A stretch of 64,000 nt of DNA. It comes from Clostridia bacterium (GTDB lineage Bacteria; Bacillota; Clostridia; Oscillospirales; Acutalibacteraceae). The DNA is taken from NCBI GenBank assembly GCA_017416765.1, contig JAFQBE010000035.1, positions 1 to 64,000 on the forward strand, read 5' to 3'. Of the stretch, positions 51,022-59,713 are shown piece after piece (position 1 is the stretch's first letter; the number at the start of each line of letters is the position of its first letter). A program made the translations under genes and the position numbers. The notes below the pieces were generated by a model. The model was not told where the DNA came from. It saw only the letters and a list, made by a program, of their open reading frames with translations, and ran no database searches.

Positions 51022-52026
51022 TTATTTCTTCTTTTTCTGGGGTTCGTTTTCCTTTATCCATGCAACCATATCGGTAAAGGACTGCTCTGCACTCATGGGA
51101 GCATAGCCGAGGTCTTCAGCTGCCTTTTTGTATGTAAAGTTGCAGTTGGAACAGAGCTTACGGATTGAGTAGCGCGTGAAAAGGGGAGTTTTGTCAAGTG
51201 CCTTGTAGTAAACCTCCATGAGGGGTGCTACTGCATTTGCAAGACCGAGGGAAAGCGGAATCTTCGGGTCTTTTCTGCCGCATATTTTTGCAAGGCAGCT
51301 GATAAGCTCGCCGCAGGTCATAACATCGCCTGTAAGGATATAGCAATGTCCGGGGATACCCTTTGTGGAAGCAAGGTACATACCGTTTGCAACATCACGC
51401 ACGTCAACAAAGTTATATGCACCGAAGGTAAGTGTTACGGGGAAAGCACCCTTGACGAACATTCTTACCATTTCGCCAACGCTGGATACCTTGAAATCGT
51501 AAGGGCCGATGCATGCACCGGGGTGAGTGACAACCGTTTCAAGGCCGTCCACACCGTTGTTTTCAAGCACATACTTTGTTGCAACAGCCTTTGTTTTTGC
51601 ATATGTACCTTCGAGGTTATCGGGGTTGAAATCATAAATTTCTGCCATTTCCTGATTGCCGGGCAGCGGAGGAATAGCGTCAACGGAGGAAGCATAAACA
51701 AGGCGCTTTACACCGCACTTTTTACAGGCTTCAACAACATTCTTTGTACCGTCAACATTTACCTTCCATACGGGTGCATCGTTGCCGGCTTTAATTTCAA
51801 TCATACCTGCAAGGTGATAAACAACCTCTGCGCCCTCAAATGCCTTTTCAAGGCTTGCAGGGTCAGTAACATCGCCGTATACTCTTTCCGCATTGAAGCA
51901 ATCAAAAATCGGCAAATCCTTTCTGATAAGAATTCTGACCTTTTCACCGCTGTCACAAAGCTTTTTAACAAGCGGGTAGCCAACGTGACCGGATGCGCCG
52001 GTTACAACACTGATTTTTTCGCTCAT
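51022..52026 (-). CDS. NAD-dependent epimerase/dehydratase (extended SDR)
   Basis: Extended short-chain dehydrogenase of 334 residues with the NAD motif TGASGHVG, the substrate-pocket Ser in LVYASSVDA, YAKTK as the catalytic Tyr/Lys, and GTKNVVEACKKCGVKRLV. The nearest named families are dihydroflavonol-4-reductase-like and 3-beta-hydroxysteroid dehydrogenase-like reductases; sugar epimerase activity is also possible. The Lys-rich tail (EPQKKKK) is unremarkable. It is probably the first gene of a unit with the GPH transporter and perhaps the secreted EEP enzyme. Confidence 0.82.
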   Translation of the reverse strand: MSEKISVVTGASGHVGYPLVKKLCDSGEKVRILIRKDLPIFDCFNAERVYGDVTDPASLEKAFEGAEVVYHLAGMIEIKAGNDAPVWKVNVDGTKNVVEACKKCGVKRLVYASSVDAIPPLPGNQEMAEIYDFNPDNLEGTYAKTKAVATKYVLENNGVDGLETVVTHPGACIGPYDFKVSSVGEMVRMFVKGAFPVTLTFGAYNFVDVRDVANGMYLASTKGIPGHCYILTGDVMTCGELISCLAKICGRKDPKIPLSLGLANAVAPLMEVYYKALDKTPLFTRYSIRKLCSNCNFTYKKAAEDLGYAPMSAEQSFTDMVAWIKENEPQKKKK

Positions 52027-52113
52027 TTTTAAAACCTCTTTCTCTTTTGCATATTAATACTTTTATTATAATACTAATTGTTTGCTTTTTAATTCTTAAA
52101 AAGAAAATATCAA

Positions 52114-52812
52114 TTATTCATCAATATCCTCGTATTCGTAGCTGTCAAAATCAAACGGCTCCTGACCCCACAGCATACGCTCATAGTCAAAATCGCGTTC
52201 GGGTTCGGGAATCTCACAGCTTGCCTCTACCTTTTTTCCGCCCATCCATACAGATGGTGTTATACGAAGCGTATAACCGCAACCGCTTGGGGTTATCCAC
52301 TCGTGTGCCTTGGCTTCGGGCAGGGCATAGCGAGCCATAAGCTGCATAATTACACCGCCGTGAGTTACAACAGCTGTGCTTTCAATACCGGATTTCAGCA
52401 TACCGTCAACAATTTTTTCAAAGCCTTCGCAGATTCTTCTGCCAAAAGCCTGCTGGTTTTCGCCAAAGGGCGGGTCAACCTCCGGGTCACCTGCGAGCCA
52501 CTTCGGGAAAAGGGGATGATTTTCGAGCTCTTCCGCGGTTTTTCCGTCAAACTCGCCGAAGTTGTATTCAATAAGGTCCGGCATTTCAACCGGCTCTTTA
52601 TCAGGCCAAATCATACGCGCGGTATCAACACAGCGCTTGAGCGGGCTGCTGAAAACTACCTGCGCGGTCGGGAATTTATACTGCTCAATAAGCTGTTCAA
52701 GCTGGTCTATACCCTGCTCGCACAGCGGCGAATCGGTATGACCAAGATATCTGCCCTCTATATTTTCCTTGGTGAGAGCGTTGCGAATTAAGTGAATTTT
52801 GTAGGTTTTCAT
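52114..52812 (-). CDS. Histidine-phosphatase-superfamily protein lacking the catalytic His
   Basis: A 232-residue protein of the phosphoglycerate-mutase-like (histidine phosphatase) superfamily: IHLIRNALTKENIEGRYLGHTDSPL, SSPLKRCVDTARM, EYNFGEFDGKTAEEL and VVTHGGVIMQLMARY line up with the usual N-terminal, Arg, Glu and second-His motifs. The nucleophile position of the RHG triad is Asn (Arg10-Asn11-Ala12, codon AAC, one base from CAC), so normal phosphatase chemistry should be lost. The acidic C-terminal extension (FDFDSYEYEDIDE) is also unusual. It may be an inactive, ligand-binding homologue. It is divergent from the XRE regulator gene. Confidence 0.8.
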   Translation of the reverse strand: MKTYKIHLIRNALTKENIEGRYLGHTDSPLCEQGIDQLEQLIEQYKFPTAQVVFSSPLKRCVDTARMIWPDKEPVEMPDLIEYNFGEFDGKTAEELENHPLFPKWLAGDPEVDPPFGENQQAFGRRICEGFEKIVDGMLKSGIESTAVVTHGGVIMQLMARYALPEAKAHEWITPSGCGYTLRITPSVWMGGKKVEASCEIPEPERDFDYERMLWGQEPFDFDSYEYEDIDE

Positions 52813-52842
52813 TTGTTTCTCCGAAACTTTTTAATTCTTTTA

Positions 52843-52871
52843 TTGACTTTTGTCGAATTTGCTGTTATACT
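52843..52871 (+). promoter_or_regulatory. Sigma-A promoter of the XRE regulator
   Basis: TTGACT (52843-52848), 17-bp spacer, TATACT (52866-52871) with an extended TGT. Confidence 0.75.
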
Positions 52872-52923
52872 TTTTGTATATTTGACAGAAAATTCCAAAA
52901 TTTTCCGAACTGAGGTATAATAT

Positions 52924-53586
52924 ATGTCCACTGCTTTTGCAAACAGAATAACATCCATGCGAAAAGAAAAGGGTCTGAGCCAGAAAGAAGTAGCCATGAA
53001 TTTAGGCGTTTCGCAGGCTCTGCTTTCCCACTACGAAAAAGGTGTGCGTGAGTGCGGGCTTGACTTTGTTGTACGCTGTGCAGACTATTTCGGCGTTACA
53101 ACCGACTACCTGCTCGGCAAGCAGGAAAGCAAGTACGGTCTGCTCAACGAAGAAGAAAAATACCACCTGCTTGAAAATCCGAACGACGGTCAGATTGATA
53201 TGCAGCTTGTTTTGCTTTGCATCAATTTCTTTGCTGAAAAGGTAAAGCGACCCGTTGATGAAAAATATGGCGACAAGCTGATGTGGAGCGCCGCAATAGC
53301 AATGTATAAGCTGATTGTACACAGTATAAATAAAGGTCACCTGAAAAAAGACTGGTTCAATTCAGATATAAGGAATGACGATTTTGTTTTCCAGAAAATT
53401 GTTGACCTTATCCAAACGGGTATATTTGTAAATGATTCCGTGGTTATCGGTCAGCTTACCGACAGCGGCGAAAAGCATTTCCCCGAAGCGTTCAACAACC
53501 TTATTGCTTCCGTTGAAAACTATGTAACCGTGAACGCGGAAAGATATATAAACACCGCCAAGGATAAAATTGACCAAATTAAATAA
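52924..53586 (+). CDS. XRE-family transcriptional regulator
   Basis: A 220-residue DNA-binding protein with an N-terminal Cro/CI-type helix-turn-helix (residues ~5-65: RITSMRKEKGLSQKEVAMNLGVSQALLSHYEKG, then DYFGVTTDYLLG) and a helical C-terminal domain of about 150 residues with no recognised ligand fold. TGAGGT lies before the ATG. It is monocistronic and convergent with the glycogen operon. Control of neighbouring genes is possible but not shown; no operator repeats were found. Confidence 0.88.
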   Translation: MSTAFANRITSMRKEKGLSQKEVAMNLGVSQALLSHYEKGVRECGLDFVVRCADYFGVTTDYLLGKQESKYGLLNEEEKYHLLENPNDGQIDMQLVLLCINFFAEKVKRPVDEKYGDKLMWSAAIAMYKLIVHSINKGHLKKDWFNSDIRNDDFVFQKIVDLIQTGIFVNDSVVIGQLTDSGEKHFPEAFNNLIASVENYVTVNAERYINTAKDKIDQIK

Positions 53587-53598
53587 AAAAACACTTTT

Positions 53599-53625
53599 CG
53601 GGCAACTGATAAATTCAGTTGCCCG
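53599..53625. terminator. Bidirectional terminator between XRE and glgA
   Basis: An 11-bp stem CGGGCAACTGA / TCAGTTGCCCG (53599-53609 with 53615-53625), followed on the plus strand by TTTTTATTTTT. Confidence 0.9.
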
Positions 53626-53639
53626 TTTTTATTTTTGTG

Positions 53640-55064
53640 TTATCCTTTTAAAACATTTTTGTACATGCGGATGTACTCGTTAGCCGAACGGTTCCAGCTG
53701 TTGTTGCATTCCATGGCGCGCTTGACAAGGATATTCCAGCCTTCCTTGTTCTGATAGCCTTCAACTGCTCTGCGGATTGCGTGGAGCATATCGTGTGCAT
53801 TGTAGCGTGCAAAGGTAAAGCCGTTGCCCTCGTTATCGCCGCTGTCAGTAATGGTATCCCTCAGACCGCCTGTTTCACGCACAATCGGAATTGAGCCGTA
53901 GCGCAGCGCAACCATCTGCGAAAGTCCGCAGGGCTCGCTCTTTGACGGCATAAGGAACATATCGCTGCCTGCATAAATCTTGCGGGCAAGGTCAGGCACA
54001 AAGCCCAGGCGCAGACCGAGCTGATTCGGGTATCTGCCTGCCATTTCCTTGAAGAATTCCTCATACTGCCAGTCGCCCGAGCCGAGTACAACAACCTGAA
54101 CATCGGTTGTGGCAAGCAGCTCATCAAGTATAACCTTTATAAGGTCAAGACCCTTGTGCGATACAAGGCGGGTTACAAGACCGATAACGGGTGTAGCTGC
54201 TTTTTCGGGAAGATTGAACAGCTTCTGCAGTTCTGCCTTATTGACAGCCTTTGCCGAGAAATCCTCGGAATTATAGTTTGCAAAAATATTCTTGTCAGTT
54301 TCGGGGTTGTAGTTTTCAACATCAATACCGTTGAGTATGCCGCTCAGTTTGAAACGGCGCTGTTCAAGAATATTATCAAGTCCGTGGCTGAACCACGGGT
54401 CAAGAATTTCGTTTGCGTAAGACGGGCTTACGGTTGTAACAACATTAGCTGTTTCAATTGCGCCCTTCATCAGGTTGACACAGCCGTTGTATTCAACAAT
54501 ATGCTCCGTACCGGGCTGAAGACCAAGCACATCGCCTATAAGCTCCATGCCGTAAACACCCTGATACTGAATGTTATGAATTGTGAAAACGGTTTTGATG
54601 TTTTCCCAACCGGGCTGGTCAGCATACATTGTGGAATAGTAAACGGGGGTCATGGCAGTCTGCCAATCGTTACAATGAATAATATCGGGCTTAAAGCCGA
54701 TGTAGGGTATAATTTCAAGCACGGCACGTGCGAAGAAAGCAAATCTCTCCGCATCGTCGTAGTGACCGTAAATTCTGTCACGCTTGAAATAATACTGATT
54801 GTCCAGAAGATAGTAAATTACGCCGCCTGCGCGTGCTTCAAAAATACCGCAGTACTGTCTGCGCCATGCAACAGGCACAGAAATGTGCGTAATAAAGGTC
54901 ATTGAGTCCTTGAGCTCCTGGCTGATTGTATCGTAAAGCGGCATAACAACGCGTGCGCCGATAAGCCTTTTACGAAGAGCCTGAGGAAGTGAGCCTGCTA
55001 CATCGGCAAGACCGCCGCTGGCGATAAAGGGCAGAGCCTCACTGGCTGCATATAAAACCTTCAT
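53640..55064 (-). CDS. glgA: Glycogen synthase (ADP-glucose)
   Basis: GT5 glycogen/starch synthase of 474 residues, adding glucose from ADP-glucose to alpha-1,4 chains. Marks: SEALPFIASGGLADVAGSLP at the N-terminus, DIIHCNDWQTAMTPV, VFTIHNIQYQG, and the C-terminal SKSEPCGLSQMVALRYGSIPIVRETGGL with the catalytic Glu. The Lys of the usual KTGGL loop is Ala here (IASGGL), as in some other Firmicutes enzymes. It is the last gene of glgB-glgC-glgD-glgA; the gap to glgD is 24 bp. Confidence 0.95.
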   Translation of the reverse strand: MKVLYAASEALPFIASGGLADVAGSLPQALRKRLIGARVVMPLYDTISQELKDSMTFITHISVPVAWRRQYCGIFEARAGGVIYYLLDNQYYFKRDRIYGHYDDAERFAFFARAVLEIIPYIGFKPDIIHCNDWQTAMTPVYYSTMYADQPGWENIKTVFTIHNIQYQGVYGMELIGDVLGLQPGTEHIVEYNGCVNLMKGAIETANVVTTVSPSYANEILDPWFSHGLDNILEQRRFKLSGILNGIDVENYNPETDKNIFANYNSEDFSAKAVNKAELQKLFNLPEKAATPVIGLVTRLVSHKGLDLIKVILDELLATTDVQVVVLGSGDWQYEEFFKEMAGRYPNQLGLRLGFVPDLARKIYAGSDMFLMPSKSEPCGLSQMVALRYGSIPIVRETGGLRDTITDSGDNEGNGFTFARYNAHDMLHAIRRAVEGYQNKEGWNILVKRAMECNNSWNRSANEYIRMYKNVLKG

Positions 55065-55088
55065 AGTGTTTCTCCTTATATAAAAAAA

Positions 55089-56204
55089 TCAGATAACAAT
55101 ACGCTTACCTACGTAAACGGGATAATCATCCGCACCGACGAGTGTTTTGCCGGGCTTGATTACAACATTTTTGTCAAGAATTACGTTTTCAAGGTGTGCG
55201 CCTGCGCCGATAAAGCAATCCTGCATCAGAACGCAGTTTTTGACAATTGCACCCTTTTCAACCTTGACACCTCTGCCAAGTACACTGCCGTTGACTTCGC
55301 CCTTGATTTCACAGCCGTCAGAAACAAGGCTGTTTTTAACCTTGCTGTCAATAGCGTAAAGTGCGGGCATATCGTCGCGCACCTTAGTGTAAACGGGACG
55401 CTTTTTGTTAAACAGGCAGTTTCTGTTTTCCTTATCAAGCAGCATCATGTTTGCGCGGTAGTAGGTATCAAGTGAATCAATGGAAACTGCAAAATTTTTG
55501 TTTTCCATTGCGCAGATGCGAAGGGTTGCATAGTTTGCCTGGAAAATATCGACAGTCATGCTCTTTTTGTGCATTGCAAATGCTTCGTTTATAAGGCGTT
55601 CAAGCAGAGCCTTTTTCATGAAGAAAATGTTGAGTGAATAGTTGCTTTCTTCTTCATCTGCACCAACGGAAACAGCCTTTACTCTGCTGTCCGCATCAAT
55701 ATCAAAGGTCATGATGTTTGAAAGTGAGGGCGTTTTACCCTTTTTGTAAACAACGCTTATATCAGCATTTGTTTCCTCGTGGAATTTCATAAGCTCATTA
55801 ACATCAAAGTTTGTTACAACATTGCTGTCAGCAAGAATAACATATTCTTCGCTGCTTCTGCTGATGAAGTTCATGTTGCCCTTGAGAGCTTCGATACGGT
55901 TATCGTTTGTGCTTGTTTCGCCAAGCAGGAAAGGAGGCAGCAGGAAAAGACCGCTGCGCTTACGGGAAAGGTCCCACGGCTTACCTGTGCCGAGGTGGTC
56001 CATAAGTGACTGATAGTTGCTCTTTGTGAGAACACCGACCTTACCTATGCCTGCATTGACAAGGTTTGAAAGTGTGAAATCTATAAGACGGTATCTGCCG
56101 CCGAATGGTACTGAACCCATGGTGCGCATATTTGTAAGCGCAGGCAGAGCTTCATCATATGAATTTGAATGGATAATAGCGAGAACATCGTTTGCTCTGA
56201 TCAT
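55089..56204 (-). CDS. glgD: Glucose-1-phosphate adenylyltransferase, GlgD subunit
   Basis: Non-catalytic or regulatory partner of GlgC in Firmicutes, 371 residues. A degenerate nucleotidyltransferase domain (VPFGGRYRLIDFTLSNLVNAGIGKVGVLTK) is followed by a left-handed beta-helix (KVKNSLVSDGCEIKGEVNGSVLG, then VLMQDCFIGAGAHLENVIL). The pyrophosphorylase loop GGxGxRL of GlgC is missing at the N-terminus (IHSNSYDEAL), as expected for GlgD. It probably forms a heterotetramer with GlgC and tunes its activity. The gap to glgC is 14 bp. Confidence 0.93.
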   Translation of the reverse strand: MIRANDVLAIIHSNSYDEALPALTNMRTMGSVPFGGRYRLIDFTLSNLVNAGIGKVGVLTKSNYQSLMDHLGTGKPWDLSRKRSGLFLLPPFLLGETSTNDNRIEALKGNMNFISRSSEEYVILADSNVVTNFDVNELMKFHEETNADISVVYKKGKTPSLSNIMTFDIDADSRVKAVSVGADEEESNYSLNIFFMKKALLERLINEAFAMHKKSMTVDIFQANYATLRICAMENKNFAVSIDSLDTYYRANMMLLDKENRNCLFNKKRPVYTKVRDDMPALYAIDSKVKNSLVSDGCEIKGEVNGSVLGRGVKVEKGAIVKNCVLMQDCFIGAGAHLENVILDKNVVIKPGKTLVGADDYPVYVGKRIVI

Positions 56205-56218
56205 TTTAATCTACCTCC

Positions 56219-57433
56219 TCACTTTGCTGCAGGCACATCTTCGCCTGCCATAGCCTTGGGAGCGACTTTTGCACCCTCGCCGACGGTTACGCCCGCGCCG
56301 ACAACTGCAACGCCCCAATCATCGCGGTTGGGTACATTTTCAGGCTTTTCGCCGACTACCGCGCCAGATTCGATAACTGCGTTTTCGGCAACGATAGCGT
56401 ACTGAACAACCGCACCCTTTTTGATAACCGTACCGGGCATAATGATTGATGAATCAACCTTTGCACCTTCTTCAACAACAACATCGGCAAATAGAACGGA
56501 ATAATCAATATCGCCGTCGATGCAGCAGCCTTCAGCCATCATTGAGTTTTCAACATTTGCTGCTTCGGATACGAAATGAGGCGGTGATGCGGGGGATTTG
56601 GAATAAATCCTCCAATCATCATCAGACAAATCGAGGTCAACGGAAGGACGGAGCAAATCAAGGTTTGCTTCCCAAAGGCTGTCAATTGTACCGACATCCT
56701 TCCAGTAGCCGTCAAAGTGATAAGCAAAAAGTCTTTCACCTGCGTTGTGCATTGCGGGGATAAGGTTTTTACCAAAGTCGTTGCTTGAATTCGGGTCAGC
56801 CTCATCTGCAAGCAGATATTCACGAAGCTTCTTCCATGTGAAAATATAAACACCCATTGAAGCCTTGTTACTGCTGGGTACCTCGGGCTTTTCTTCAAAG
56901 GCTGTGATTGAGCCGTCATCTGCTACAAGCATCAGACCGAAGCGTGATGCCTCTTCCCACGGAACTTCGAGCATTGCTATTGTACAGTCAGCATTCTTTT
57001 CCTTGTGGAAAGCAAGCATCTTGGAGTAATCCATTTTATAAATATGGTCACCCGAAAGGATGCAGACATATTCGGGGTCGTATCTGTCAATAAAATTAAT
57101 GTTCTGATAAATGGCATTGGCTGTACCCTTGTACCATTCACTTCCCTTAATCTGCTGATAGGGAGAGAGAATATGAACACCACCGTTTGCACGGTCAAGA
57201 TCCCATGCCGCACCGTTGCCGATATAATCGTTAAGCTCAAGCGGCTGATACTGTGTGAGTACGCCGACTGTGTAAATACCGGAATTCACACAGTTGGAAA
57301 GGGGAAAATCGATAATCCTGTACTTGCCGCCGTAGGGTACGGCAGGTTTAGCAATGTTTTTTGTCAGGATGCCGAGTCTGCTGCCCTGACCGCCTGCAAG
57401 AAGCATTGCAATACATTCAGCTTTTTTTGACAT
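56219..57433 (-). CDS. glgC: Glucose-1-phosphate adenylyltransferase (ADP-glucose pyrophosphorylase)
   Basis: Makes ADP-glucose from glucose-1-phosphate and ATP, the committed step of glycogen synthesis; 404 residues. [16 protein letters not shown] is the catalytic loop, [20 protein letters not shown] follows, then [10 protein letters not shown] with the metal Asp, and a C-terminal beta-helix ([22 protein letters not shown]). A full AAGGAGGT sits before the ATG at 57433. A 3' fragment of another gene lies between it and glgB (57457-57558). Confidence 0.95.
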   Translation of the reverse strand: MSKKAECIAMLLAGGQGSRLGILTKNIAKPAVPYGGKYRIIDFPLSNCVNSGIYTVGVLTQYQPLELNDYIGNGAAWDLDRANGGVHILSPYQQIKGSEWYKGTANAIYQNINFIDRYDPEYVCILSGDHIYKMDYSKMLAFHKEKNADCTIAMLEVPWEEASRFGLMLVADDGSITAFEEKPEVPSSNKASMGVYIFTWKKLREYLLADEADPNSSNDFGKNLIPAMHNAGERLFAYHFDGYWKDVGTIDSLWEANLDLLRPSVDLDLSDDDWRIYSKSPASPPHFVSEAANVENSMMAEGCCIDGDIDYSVLFADVVVEEGAKVDSSIIMPGTVIKKGAVVQYAIVAENAVIESGAVVGEKPENVPNRDDWGVAVVGAGVTVGEGAKVAPKAMAGEDVPAAK

Positions 57434-57456
57434 TATGGTTACCTCCTTGGAGTTTT

Positions 57457-57558
57457 TTACAATTTTTCATATATATGCAGCACCCTGTCTGTCCATTCAT
57501 CAAGGGTGTAGCTTTTGCGGATAAGCTCTGCCTGCTCATTCAGCGGCAGAAAATAAAT
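57457..57558 (-). pseudogene. Remnant of a glycosyltransferase C-terminus
   Basis: The 141-bp glgB-glgC gap contains an open minus-strand stretch after TAG (57559-57561) that reads IYFLPLNEQAELIRKSYT, then [15 protein letters not shown] and a TAA at 57457. That is the typical last helix of a GT4/GT5-type glycosyltransferase ('...[17 protein letters not shown]'). There is no start codon or ribosome site, so it is a fragment, probably left when a glycosyltransferase gene in this operon was lost. Confidence 0.55.
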
Positions 57559-57574
57559 CTACGATATCGCAACA

Positions 57575-59470
57575 TTAAAGCACCGCTTTTTTGCGTACCG
57601 GATTCTTACGCACAAGCTTGATATAGATTGTACTCATACCTGCAAGCTCAAGCGAAAGGCTCTGCTCATGTCCGTGCATTGCAACGGGTATGCTCTTGAT
57701 TTTGCCGTTTGTACCCTTGCCCGTTCCGCCGAATTCCTCGGCATCGGAATTGAACACGACCTCATAAGTGCCTCCCGCAGGCACACCGATTTTATAATCG
57801 CTGCGGTGTACGGTTGTGAGGTTGGAAACAGCTATGATTTCCTTGCCCTTTTCGTCTATACGGCGGAAAGCGATAACGGAATTTGTGTTGTCATCGCTCG
57901 AAATCCAGCTGAAGCCCTCCCAGCCGTAGTCGATTTCCCACAGGGGTGAGTTCTTTTTATAAAATTTATTCAAAGCGCAGGTATAGTTCTGCAACTTTTT
58001 ATGCATATCGTAATCAAGCAGCAGCCAATCAAGTCCGCTGTCATACTTCCACTCGATAAACTGACCGAATTCGCTGCCCATGAACAACAGCTTCTTGCCC
58101 GGATGGGCGTACATATAGCCGAGGAACGAACGCACACCGGCAAACTTTTCTTCATAAGTGCCGGGCATTTTGTTAATCAGAGAGCATTTGCCGTGAACAA
58201 CCTCATCATGCGAAATAGGCAGAACAAAGTTTTCCGAAAAAGCGTAGAAGAAAGAGAAGGTCAGGCAGTTGTGGTTGTGCTTTCTGTGAATTCCGTCAAG
58301 CGAGAAATAGCGCATGCAGTCATTCATCCAGCCCATATTCCACTTGAAGTTGAAGCCCAGACCGCCCATAAATGTCGGCTTTGAAACCATGGGGAATGCC
58401 GTGGATTCTTCGGCTATCATCATGCAGTCGTGAAAATCGCGGAAGATTGATTCGTTGAGCTTTTGTATAAACTCAATTGCCTCAAGGTTTTCGTGGCCGC
58501 CGTGTTTGTTGGCTATCCATTCGCCGTCCTTACGGTCGTAATCAAGGTAGAGCATTGAAGCAACAGCATCAATACGCAATCCGTCAAAATGGTATTTATC
58601 AAGCCATACCGCAGCACTTGAGAGCAGGAAGCTCTGCACCTGTGTTCTGCCGTAGTCAAAAACCTTTGTGCCCCATGAATAATGCTCGCCCTTGCGCGGG
58701 TCAGCATATTCGTAGCAGGGCTCACCGTCAAACTCATAAAGACCGTGTGCATCCTTGGGGAAGTGCGCAGGCACCCAGTCCATAATAACACCGATACCTG
58801 CCTGATGGCACTTATCTACAAGATACATCAGGTCCTTGGGTTCGCCGTAGCGCGAGGTCGGAGCAAAGTAGCCGGTAACCTGGTAGCCCCATGAACCGTC
58901 AAACGGGTATTCGCTCAGCGGCATAAACTCAATATGGGTATAGCCCATTTTTTTAACATAGGGAATAAGCTCGTCCGCCAGCTTGCGGTAAGAATAAAAG
59001 TTGCCGTCCTCATACTGCTTCCATGAGCCTGCATGAACCTCATAAATATTTACGGGTGACTTGTAAACGCTTGACTTTCTGCGTTTTTCAAGCCATTCGG
59101 CATCCTTCCATTCGTAGCCGCTTATATCGTAGAGCTTTGAAGCATTTGCAGGACGCGTTTCCGAATGGAAAGCATACGGGTCGCACTTCATAAGCTCGCG
59201 TCCGTCATTTGTTCTGATGCAGAATTTATAGGTATCAAAAACATGCAGGTCGGGCACTGTGGCTTCCCAGACCTCACCGCCGTCAATTCTGTACATTGCG
59301 TTTACACCGGGCTGCCAGCCGTTGAATTCGCCGACTACGCTGACCGCAGCCGCATGCGGAGCCCACACCCTGAAGACAACCGAACCATCATCATTAAAAT
59401 GGGCACCGAGATACTCATAAGCCCTTGCATTTTCGCCCTTGTTAAACAAATAAAGCGGTACGTTATCCAT
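57575..59470 (-). CDS. glgB: 1,4-alpha-glucan branching enzyme
   Basis: GH13 branching enzyme of 631 residues that makes alpha-1,6 branches in glycogen. It has an N-terminal CBM48 ([21 protein letters not shown]) and a GH13 barrel with [24 protein letters not shown] (nucleophile Asp), IAEESTAFP (acid/base Glu) and [13 protein letters not shown] (third acid), then a C-terminal beta domain. The ATG at 59470 is used: AAAGGAG is 10 nt upstream. An in-frame TTG at 59497 lies above that site. It is the first gene of the glg operon, under the promoter at 59503. Confidence 0.95.
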   Translation of the reverse strand: MDNVPLYLFNKGENARAYEYLGAHFNDDGSVVFRVWAPHAAAVSVVGEFNGWQPGVNAMYRIDGGEVWEATVPDLHVFDTYKFCIRTNDGRELMKCDPYAFHSETRPANASKLYDISGYEWKDAEWLEKRRKSSVYKSPVNIYEVHAGSWKQYEDGNFYSYRKLADELIPYVKKMGYTHIEFMPLSEYPFDGSWGYQVTGYFAPTSRYGEPKDLMYLVDKCHQAGIGVIMDWVPAHFPKDAHGLYEFDGEPCYEYADPRKGEHYSWGTKVFDYGRTQVQSFLLSSAAVWLDKYHFDGLRIDAVASMLYLDYDRKDGEWIANKHGGHENLEAIEFIQKLNESIFRDFHDCMMIAEESTAFPMVSKPTFMGGLGFNFKWNMGWMNDCMRYFSLDGIHRKHNHNCLTFSFFYAFSENFVLPISHDEVVHGKCSLINKMPGTYEEKFAGVRSFLGYMYAHPGKKLLFMGSEFGQFIEWKYDSGLDWLLLDYDMHKKLQNYTCALNKFYKKNSPLWEIDYGWEGFSWISSDDNTNSVIAFRRIDEKGKEIIAVSNLTTVHRSDYKIGVPAGGTYEVVFNSDAEEFGGTGKGTNGKIKSIPVAMHGHEQSLSLELAGMSTIYIKLVRKNPVRKKAVL

Positions 59471-59502
59471 AGCCTGTGTTCTCCTTTCAACCGCCAAGCA
59501 GA

Positions 59503-59531
59503 ATTATACGAAAATATCATATCAAATCCAA
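59503..59531 (-). promoter_or_regulatory. Promoter of the glycogen operon
   Basis: Minus-strand TTGGAT (59531-59526), 17-bp spacer, TATAAT (59508-59503). The leader to the glgB ATG is about 25 nt. Confidence 0.7.
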
Positions 59532-59650
59532 ACTGAAAATTCAATACCTTTAATGTATTTTGTTAGAAACTTAACTATAAAATTTCTGTTAAATTGTGCA
59601 TTTTGTTACAAATTTTTTGCCGTTTTGCCGATAAAAGTTAATTTTGCGTG

Positions 59651-59679
59651 TTGACACAAAATTACACTTTTGTTATATT
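59651..59679 (+). promoter_or_regulatory. Sigma-A promoter of the GPH transporter at 59714
   Basis: Perfect TTGACA (59651-59656), 17-bp spacer, TATATT (59674-59679) with an extended TGT. Confidence 0.85.
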
Positions 59680-59713
59680 TAAGATGTAAAATTATATTGA
59701 AAGGGGTAATCCC

